6,861 nucleotides of DNA from Polaromonas sp. (GTDB lineage: Bacteria; Pseudomonadota; Gammaproteobacteria; Burkholderiales; Burkholderiaceae_C): contig JAJAYS010000182.1 of the NCBI GenBank assembly GCA_026786065.1, forward strand, positions 1-6,861, read 5' to 3'. The notes under the pieces were generated by a model. The model was not told the DNA's origin and did not search any database. It worked only from the letters and a program-made list of their open reading frames with translations. Position 1 is the first letter of the stretch, and the number at the start of each line of letters is the position of its first letter. Positions 1 to 3,867 of the stretch are shown piece after piece. Position numbers and translations under genes: made by a program.

Positions 1-601
1 AGTGCTGGCAAAAACCCGGCGCCCCCATAACGCCCCGGCCCAACTGCGGCACTTCGTTGAGAGGGGGCGGGGCCAGCTTGATCTGCTCGTATTCGAGCAG
101 CCGCCGCACCAGCTCGGCCCGCGGGTCTTCGGCCTCCTGACCTTCGGGCGCGCGTTTGGCCGGCAGCAGCATGCGCGACTTGATCTCGATCAGCATTGCC
201 GCCATCAGCAGGTACTCGGCCGCCAGTTCGAGGTTGGTGACGCGGATTTCATCGACATAGACCAGATACTGCCGGGTCACGGCGGCCATCGGAATGTCGA
301 GGATGTTGAAGTTCTGCTTGCGGATCAGGTAAAGCAGCAAGTCGAGCGGCCCCTCGAAGGCTTCTAGAAAAACCTGCAGCGCATCGGGCGGGATGTAGAG
401 GTCGTGCGGCAGCGCGAACAGCGGCTCGCCGTACAGCCGGGCCAGCGCCACCTGATCGACGACGCTGGGCAACTGGCTGTCCGCACCGGCTCTGGCTGGT
501 CCGGCCAGGGCCGCCAGATCAGGGAGATCAGGCAGGTCGGGAAGGTCTGCAAGCTCGGGCCGGTTACGACCGATGGCTGGAACCGGATGCACACGCCTCA
601 T
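1..601 (-). CDS. scpA: ScpA, segregation and condensation protein A (partial, C-terminus beyond left edge)
   Basis: ScpA is the kleisin that bridges the two heads of the SMC condensin dimer and, with ScpB, compacts and segregates the chromosome in the nucleoid. The first 200 residues are in the window. The family signature is clear: the N-terminal helical block FEGPLDLLLYLIRKQNFNI follows a DLYIPPDAL stretch, then come LVYVDEIRVTNLELAAEYLLMA-type helices with MLIEIKSRMLLP, and the acidic linker before ELVRRLLEYEQIK. The C-terminal winged helix that binds the SMC head is off the edge. I chose ATG at 601; no strong ribosome site precedes it, and an in-frame GTG at 628 (nine codons upstream, with a weak AGG before it) is an alternative. 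Residues 19-29 are a DLP tripeptide repeat before the conserved core. It lies downstream of the DUF3460 gene on the same strand, about 176 bp away, with a dispersed repeat between. Confidence 0.95.
   Translation of the reverse strand, partial: MRRVHPVPAIGRNRPELADLPDLPDLPDLAALAGPARAGADSQLPSVVDQVALARLYGEPLFALPHDLYIPPDALQVFLEAFEGPLDLLLYLIRKQNFNILDIPMAAVTRQYLVYVDEIRVTNLELAAEYLLMAAMLIEIKSRMLLPAKRAPEGQEAEDPRAELVRRLLEYEQIKLAPPPLNEVPQLGRGVMGAPGFCQH
515..547 (-). repeat. 9-bp imperfect tandem repeat encoding (Asp-Leu-Pro)n in scpA
   Basis: Three and two-thirds units of a degenerate 9-bp repeat encode DLPDLPDLPDL at residues 19-29 of ScpA. The DNA units differ mostly at third codon positions (GACCTTCCC, GACCTGCCT, GATCTCCCT, GATCTG). 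The protein repeat is therefore better kept than the DNA repeat, which suggests it is not a very recent slippage product. It sits in the N-terminal extension before the conserved kleisin core. Confidence 0.8.
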
Positions 602-715
602 GGTGCTGGTAGATTGCTGCAGAGGCACGCTGGCCTGGCGGGCAAATGAATCATGCGGCGGGCGGCGGCGAATGCACTCGGGAGGGGGACTGGGGCAGTG
701 AAAGGCAAAGTCGTC

Positions 716-740
716 GCTATCAAATCAGGAGCTGCTTACG
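716..740. repeat. Interspersed Comamonadaceae-type repeat, copy 1 (intergenic)
   Basis: The 25-bp core starts GCTATCA and continues through CAGGAGCTGC. It matches the second copy at 4307-4331 at 21 of 25 positions in the same orientation. I recall elements with this core as very common in Comamonadaceae genomes; that is memory, not a search. An AT-rich tail follows to about 777 and may belong to the element. The copy lies between the DUF3460 stop and the scpA start. Confidence 0.75.
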
Positions 741-756
741 CGCGTATTTGTTGAGT

Positions 757-769
757 AAAACACCGTTTT
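757..769 (-). terminator. Weak AT-rich hairpin just after the DUF3460 stop
   Basis: On the minus strand, within about 10 bases of the DUF3460 stop, AAAAC-GGT-GTTTT can fold into a 5-bp stem with a 3-base loop. The stem is AT-rich and ends in its own Ts, with no separate U tract, so any termination would be weak. It lies in the tail of the interspersed repeat, so it may simply be part of that element. Confidence 0.3.
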
Positions 770-777
770 TATATAAA

Positions 778-996
778 TTATTTGGCGTTTTCATGCGGCG
801 ACGTGCCATAAACGTAGGACTGCTGCGCAACCCGCGCGTCGCTCAGGTCGGCCTGCTCGGCGCGGCTCAGGTTTTTGTCCCACAGCAAGGCGCGGCCTGC
901 GCGCTGTTCGGCTTCGAGCGTCGGCCGCTCGGCCTTCAGCCTGGCAATGAATTCGGTGATGTCGGAGGTGTAGTCGGGGCGCCGAAAAATAGACAT
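778..996 (-). CDS. DUF3460 family protein, 72 aa
   Basis: This is a small uncharacterised protein of the DUF3460 family, which I know mainly from Burkholderiales. The pattern is typical: it opens MSIFRRPDYTSDITEFI, has a charged helical middle (residues 18-32), the conserved RAGRALLWDK segment (33-41), and a VAQQSYVY motif near the end (residues 56-63). It has no signal peptide, membrane segment or cysteine, so it should be a cytosolic, helical protein. The start is ATG at 996; an AGGG about 10 bases upstream is a modest ribosome site. The frame stays open upstream to 1392, but that part overlaps the opposite-strand lipoprotein gene and is not family-like. It is co-oriented with scpA, a pairing I recall from Burkholderiales genomes. 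The function is unknown. Confidence 0.88.
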   Translation of the reverse strand: MSIFRRPDYTSDITEFIARLKAERPTLEAEQRAGRALLWDKNLSRAEQADLSDARVAQQSYVYGTSPHENAK

Positions 997-1014
997 GAGC
1001 AGTAAACCCTGGTT

Positions 1015-1033
1015 GGTGCCTGAGGCAGGCACC
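1015..1033. promoter_or_regulatory. Perfect 8-bp dyad between divergent DUF3460 and BamE-like genes
   Basis: GGTGCCTG-AGG-CAGGCACC is a perfect inverted repeat with a 3-bp centre in the 76-bp space between the start at 996 (minus) and the start at 1073 (plus). It could be a repressor or activator operator acting on both genes, or a hairpin in the DUF3460 leader. A TATAGT hexamer at 1041-1046 is a possible plus-strand -10 box, but no good -35 stands at the right distance. Confidence 0.45.
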
Positions 1034-1072
1034 GAAAACTTATAGTGAGCAGATTTTACCGAGGGTGCTGCC

Positions 1073-1684
1073 ATGCGACTGCGTTCTGAAACGGGGACCG
1101 GTTTTTGCGCGTCCGGTCCACAAGCGGGCACGCAATTTTTCAGAAAGGTGCTTGCAATGGGGCTGATGGCTATGCTGCTGGGGCTGATCGGCTGCGACGC
1201 GCAGAAGATCAGGGAGCTTGAAGAGGGCGTCGCCACCGAGCCCGACGTGCGTGCGCGCTTCGGCCTTCCGGAAAAAATCTGGAGCGCCGCCGACATGGCC
1301 AGCCTGCCACTGCCAGCCGCCACGCTGGCGATGCTGGCTGCGCCCGGTGCCCGCACCTTCGAATACAACCGCCAGCCGGCCGGCAACGTCAACTACATGA
1401 TCACGGTCGGTGCGGACGGCAAGATGAGCGCGCTGCGGCAGGTGCTCAATCCGCCAAACTTTGCGCGCGTGCTGCCTGGCATGCCGATGGAGACGGTGCG
1501 CAAACTGCTTGGCAAGCCGATGAAGATCACGCCTTTCGCGCTGCAGCAAACTATCCACTACGACTGGCGCTACCTGGCCCCGCCTAACACGGCGCGCATC
1601 TTCACGGCGGTGCTCGACGCCGATTTGCGCGTCGTCAGCACTGCCTCGGCCGACGAGGAAAGCCTGTATCCGAAAGGCCCATGA
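1073..1684 (+). CDS. BamE/SmpA-OmlA-like lipoprotein with two BamE-type repeats
   Basis: The 203-residue product looks like a lipoprotein of the BamE (SmpA/OmlA) group, whose members support outer-membrane protein assembly or envelope integrity. A hydrophobic segment (residues 26-40) ends in the lipobox LIGC, with the lipidated Cys at 41. Two BamE-like halves follow. The first (about 52-121) has GVATEPDVRARFGLPEKIW and then FEYNRQPAG..NYMITVGADGKM. The second (about 131-190) has PGMPMETVRKLLGKPMKI and then HYDWRYL and FTAVLDADLRVV. An Ala/Leu-rich insert (71-93) splits the first half. The ATG at 1073 has GAGGG seven bases upstream and supplies Arg-Lys before the hydrophobic core. The ATG at 1157 (AAAGG eight bases upstream, 175 aa) is possible but lacks basic residues. 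Asp follows the lipid Cys, which in E. coli favours inner-membrane retention. This is not the canonical short BamE. Confidence 0.85.
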   Translation: MRLRSETGTGFCASGPQAGTQFFRKVLAMGLMAMLLGLIGCDAQKIRELEEGVATEPDVRARFGLPEKIWSAADMASLPLPAATLAMLAAPGARTFEYNRQPAGNVNYMITVGADGKMSALRQVLNPPNFARVLPGMPMETVRKLLGKPMKITPFALQQTIHYDWRYLAPPNTARIFTAVLDADLRVVSTASADEESLYPKGP

Positions 1685-1695
1685 GGGGGGGGCGT

Positions 1696-1735
1696 GTGGC
1701 GGGCCACCCAGGAGTCTGCGCGGCAGACGACTGCC
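1696..1735 (+). other. Cluster of small competing hairpins after the lipoprotein gene
   Basis: Within 55 bases of the stop there is GTGGC-GG-GCCAC (1696-1707), then GTCTGC-GCG-GCAGAC (1714-1728), which competes with GGCAG-ACGA-CTGCC (1722-1735) because they share bases. None is followed directly by a T tract; the nearest is the T5 run near 1746. They may contribute to the 3' end of the lipoprotein transcript. Confidence 0.3.
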
Positions 1736-1814
1736 AATAGAGAGGTTTTTGCCTGCACAAAGGCGCTCTTGCCAGGGTTATGCAGAGGGTCCCTAAAATT
1801 CAAAGTCTATTTCT

Positions 1815-1840
1815 GAAGGCGCTGGTTTTACGGCGCCTTC
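1815..1840 (+). terminator. Terminator-like hairpin upstream of the VOC gene
   Basis: GAAGGCGC (1815-1822) pairs perfectly with GCGCCTTC (1833-1840) across a 10-base loop and is followed by TTTGT. The shape fits a Rho-independent terminator for the lipoprotein transcript, though the stop codon is 130 bases back and the U tract is short. It also lies 30 bases before the VOC start. If a promoter sits upstream (a weak TTGCCA / TAAAAT pair at 1769 and 1794, spacing 19), it would be part of that gene's leader. Confidence 0.5.
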
Positions 1841-1869
1841 TTTGTCGTCTGCTTTATCGGAATCAAGTC

Positions 1870-2295
1870 ATGCCAGTGCAACCCTTTCATCTCGCCATAC
1901 CGGTTTCGGACCTGACGGCCGCCCGCCATTTTTATGGCGACGTGTTCGGCTGCAGCGAAGGGCGCAGCAGTGCGCAGTGGGTCGATTTTGATTTCTTCGG
2001 CCATCAGCTGGTGATTCATCTGGCGCCGCAAAGCGCCGCACAGATTGCAGCGCACACCAATCCGGTCGATGGCCACGACGTGCCGGTGCCGCACTTCGGT
2101 GTCGTCTTGCAGTGGGATGGCTGGCATGCGCTGGCCGAACGGCTGCGCGTGCGGGCAACCCGCTTCGTCATCGAGCCCGGCATTCGCTTTGAGGGGCTGC
2201 CGGGTGAGCAGGCCACCTTCTTTTTGTACGACCCGAGCGGCAACGCGCTGGAGTTCAAGGCCTTCAAGGACATCGGCCAGTTGTTCGCCACCTGA
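1870..2295 (+). CDS. VOC superfamily (glyoxalase/dioxygenase-fold) protein, 141 aa
   Basis: This is a single-chain VOC-fold protein of two beta-alpha-beta-beta-beta modules, the fold of glyoxalase I, extradiol dioxygenases and fosfomycin-resistance enzymes. The first module begins [23 protein letters not shown] (residues 6-28); the second begins at [12 protein letters not shown] (71-82) and ends [16 protein letters not shown] (117-132). His7, His75 and Glu128 sit at the usual metal-ligand positions of the fold; His45 in FGHQL is another conserved-looking histidine. The substrate cannot be read from the sequence. It is cytosolic, with no signal peptide. The start is ATG at 1870, chosen because the VOC motif begins six residues later and GGAA lies seven bases before it; the frame is open back to 1780 but that part encodes no family-like sequence. 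It appears monocistronic and faces the DUF4394 gene tail to tail. Confidence 0.9.
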   Translation: MPVQPFHLAIPVSDLTAARHFYGDVFGCSEGRSSAQWVDFDFFGHQLVIHLAPQSAAQIAAHTNPVDGHDVPVPHFGVVLQWDGWHALAERLRVRATRFVIEPGIRFEGLPGEQATFFLYDPSGNALEFKAFKDIGQLFAT

Positions 2296-2418
2296 GCCTG
2301 TCGGCCTCGCCCGGTCCGCTGGCCGTACGCTGTAGCCAAGCGCGCGGTGAGCGGTGATGGGGCAAAGGCCGCGATGGGCTGGTGGGGCGGCCGGGAACCC
2401 GTGGTGGTGATGACTGGC

Positions 2419-2442
2419 GCAGCGCACCGTCCGGTGCGCTGC
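2419..2442. terminator. Perfect 11-bp-stem hairpin between convergent gene ends
   Basis: GCAGCGCACCG and CGGTGCGCTGC pair perfectly around a 2-base centre. The element sits between the end of the plus-strand VOC gene (2295) and the end of the minus-strand DUF4394 gene (2493), where a bidirectional terminator is expected. It lacks a proper T run on either side (plus side CCCTTGCTTGCT), so it could act as a transcript end stabiliser or be a REP-like palindrome instead. Confidence 0.5.
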
Positions 2443-2459
2443 CCTTGCTTGCTCGAGCG

Positions 2460-2472
2460 TCCCGCAGCGGGA
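2460..2472. other. Second small palindrome in the convergent junction
   Basis: TCCCGC-A-GCGGGA is a perfect palindrome (5-bp stem with a CAG loop if folded). It lies 17 bases past the 11-bp-stem hairpin and 20 bases beyond the DUF4394 stop on the minus strand. It may be a companion terminator stem for that transcript, but no U run follows it. Confidence 0.3.
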
Positions 2473-2800
2473 TCGCCCAAGTCGTCACACGATCACAGCT
2501 GGTTCAGCGGAATGGCGATCCCGATGACTCGGTTGCGAGCCGCGAAATTGCCGCGCGTCGTCGCTTTGCCGGTGGCCATAAACACGCTGTAAAGACCGTT
2601 TACGCCGTTAACTTGCAGTGAAGCCAGGCTTTGCACATTGACCGTGACGCCGTTGCGAATCGTGCTGTGGATGTCGAAGCCGACCGATGCTCCCGCGTCC
2701 ACGGTCAGCTTCCCGGTTGCCGCCAGCGTGCCGTCGTTCGGCGGGGACTGGACATCGATCTGGTCGGGATTGGTGTCCCGCGCGTAGAGCGTCGTCGCGG

Positions 2801-2822
2801 TCGAGGCGTCGAGGCGTCGAGG
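2801..2822. repeat. 8-bp tandem duplication causing the second DUF4394 frameshift
   Basis: TCGAGGCG occurs twice in full, followed by TCGAGG, a 22-bp tract of period 8. With one unit removed, the minus strand reads from YSNNDLDAST straight into ATTLYARD in one frame, as the family pattern requires. With two units the frame moves to an Arg/Pro-rich nonsense tail. This is the direct cause of the second break. Confidence 0.85.
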
Positions 2823-3043
2823 TCGTTGTTGCTGTAGGCGGAGCCGGTCACGCCCAGGGCGTTCGAGCCGACCGCGTTGACCGGCGTGGCGGGCGGGTAG
2901 TCCAGCGGGTCATCGACCACCGTCACACCGCCGGCGTTGACGTTGTGGCGCAGGTTCTGGCCGGTGTCGCTGACGCTGCGCAGGCGGTCACCAGGGGGGT
3001 TGAAGTCCTCGTTCCACGAGGGGCCTTCAAGCGCCATGGTCAG

Positions 3044-3056
3044 CTGACTGACTGAC
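3044..3056. repeat. (CTGA)3 tetranucleotide tract causing the first DUF4394 frameshift
   Basis: Three CTGA units plus one base form a 13-bp period-4 tract. With two units, the minus strand reads NNVSQLTMALEGP in one frame, which fits the DUF4394 pattern. With three it reads NNVSQSADHGA and stops. The tract therefore gained one 4-bp unit, the classic product of replication slippage. Confidence 0.85.
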
Positions 3057-3455
3057 GTTGTTCGCCATGGCGCCCTTGGTGTCGAGAATGTAGATGCCGC
3101 CGGTGCGACTGATGCCGTAGAGTTTTTTGTCCTGCACCCGGAAGTCGGTGCCAATCAGCACATCGCCGGACATCAGGCTGCTGACCGTGCCGAGGTCGCG
3201 CGCGTCGCCCGGATTTATTTCGTTGAAGCAAATCAGCCGCTGATCTTCGGTCAGGCCGACGACCTGCAGTGAGCTGAACTGGCGGGTGCCGTCGCCACTT
3301 TCGCAACTGCCGTTGCCGCAAAAGCTACCGCCGCCCTGGCTGCCGCCATATTGGCCCTGTGCGGTGAAGGCCGATGCCAAGAGTGCTGCGAGTGCCAGTG
3401 GACGTAAATAATTTCTCATGCTCAACCCTTTGAAAGCAGGTGGGGTCTCCATTTG

Positions 3456-3476
3456 CGATGCAGGATGCATCGTCAA
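3456..3476 (-). promoter_or_regulatory. Palindrome next to a TTGACG -35-like box upstream of the DUF4394 gene
   Basis: On the minus strand TTGACG (3476-3471) resembles a -35 box 52 bases before the DUF4394 start. A perfect inverted repeat CGATGCA-gga-TGCATCG (3456-3472, plus-strand order) overlaps its last bases and fills the spacer, where a regulator could block polymerase. No convincing -10 box is found at 16-18 bases, so this is only a candidate operator/promoter. Confidence 0.35.
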
Positions 3477-3841
3477 GTGCCATACCTTCCCATCCGGTTG
3501 GCGCTCTCAGGACGGGCCACGGTGAAGTAATCTATAGGGAAAACTCGCCAACCCGACGTGAAGCGACGCAAGTGCGTCATCACGCCCAGCTTGCAGCCCG
3601 CGGCTCTGCTGCAGCGGGTCATGGTGAGGCATCGCCTGGCTCCGCTGGTGCTTGCCGATGCCACTTGCGACCGCGTGAAGCCGCACAAAGACGACCTGAT
3701 CGGGGTGATTCAAAAGCGTCTTCGGCAAGTTCGGCGGCTCCCGGCCCGATGGATCCGGTTTCGAGACAACAAAGTGCCCTGTAGCGAAACACAAAGGATC
3801 GCGCACTCGGTTTCGGGGCTTGAGTGCGGAGTTGGGGGTGG

Positions 3842-3855
3842 GGCGCCGGTGCGCC
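3842..3855 (-). terminator. Small GC hairpin after the metG stop
   Basis: GGCGC-CGGT-GCGCC gives a 5-bp GC stem with a 4-base loop, 13 bases beyond the metG stop on the minus strand. A C-rich stretch, not a U tract, follows it. It may help define the metG 3' end but is not a standard Rho-independent terminator. Confidence 0.3.
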
Positions 3856-3867
3856 TGCGGCGGCTGG

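Larger units (their letters stand above)
2493..3419 (-). pseudogene. Secreted DUF4394 family protein, broken by two tandem-duplication frameshifts
   Basis: With both shifts undone this would be a 304-residue secreted DUF4394 protein of unknown function, from ATG 3419 (AAAGGG six bases upstream) to the stop at 2493-2495. Residues 1-22 look like a signal peptide (MRNYLRPLALAALLASAFTA), followed by a Gly-rich stretch with CGNGSC. Family-typical blocks are spread over two frames: GLTEDQRLICFNEINPGDARDLG and DFRVQDKKLYGI in the first; FNPPGDRLRSVSDTGQNLRHNVNAGG and GSAYSNNDLDAS in the second; then, back in the first frame, DQIDVQSPPNDGTLAATGKL, VGFDIHSTIRNGVTV and the C-terminal IAIPLNQL. An extra 4-bp unit at 3044-3055 shifts the frame after residue 124 and ends translation at residue 130. 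An extra 8-bp unit at 2801-2816 shifts it again. The extra bases total 12. It is probably a pseudogene; phase variation or assembly error are alternatives. Confidence 0.88.
3420..3867. other. Gene-poor interval between the DUF4394 gene and metG
   Basis: I see no supportable gene in these 448 bp. Long open frames exist on both strands, including one from GTG 3558 (plus) and one on the minus strand to 3507. I recognise no family in either, and neither has a ribosome site at a suitable distance. The interval contains the candidate DUF4394 promoter (3456-3476), a small palindrome GACGCA-AG-TGCGTC (3565-3578), a longer-loop inverted repeat GGCATCG/CGATGCC (3628-3634 with 3656-3662), and a hairpin just after metG. 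It may hold remnants of a decayed gene. Confidence 0.5.

Noticed and set aside
364..594. Minus-strand frame opposite and offset from scpA.
   Set aside because: It is a shifted reading of scpA itself, rich in Ser, Arg and Cys, with no family pattern.
598..654. Short frame on the minus strand whose TGA overlaps the scpA ATG (ATGA), suggesting translational coupling.
   Set aside because: It has 18 codons, no ribosome site and an uninformative product; a chance overlap is more likely.
997..1392. Upstream extension of the DUF3460 frame on the minus strand.
   Set aside because: Only the last 72 codons look like DUF3460; the upstream part is antisense to the lipoprotein gene.
2687..3055. Plus-strand open frame opposite the DUF4394 gene.
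   Set aside because: The minus strand carries clear DUF4394 blocks across the whole stretch, so this is an antisense shadow.
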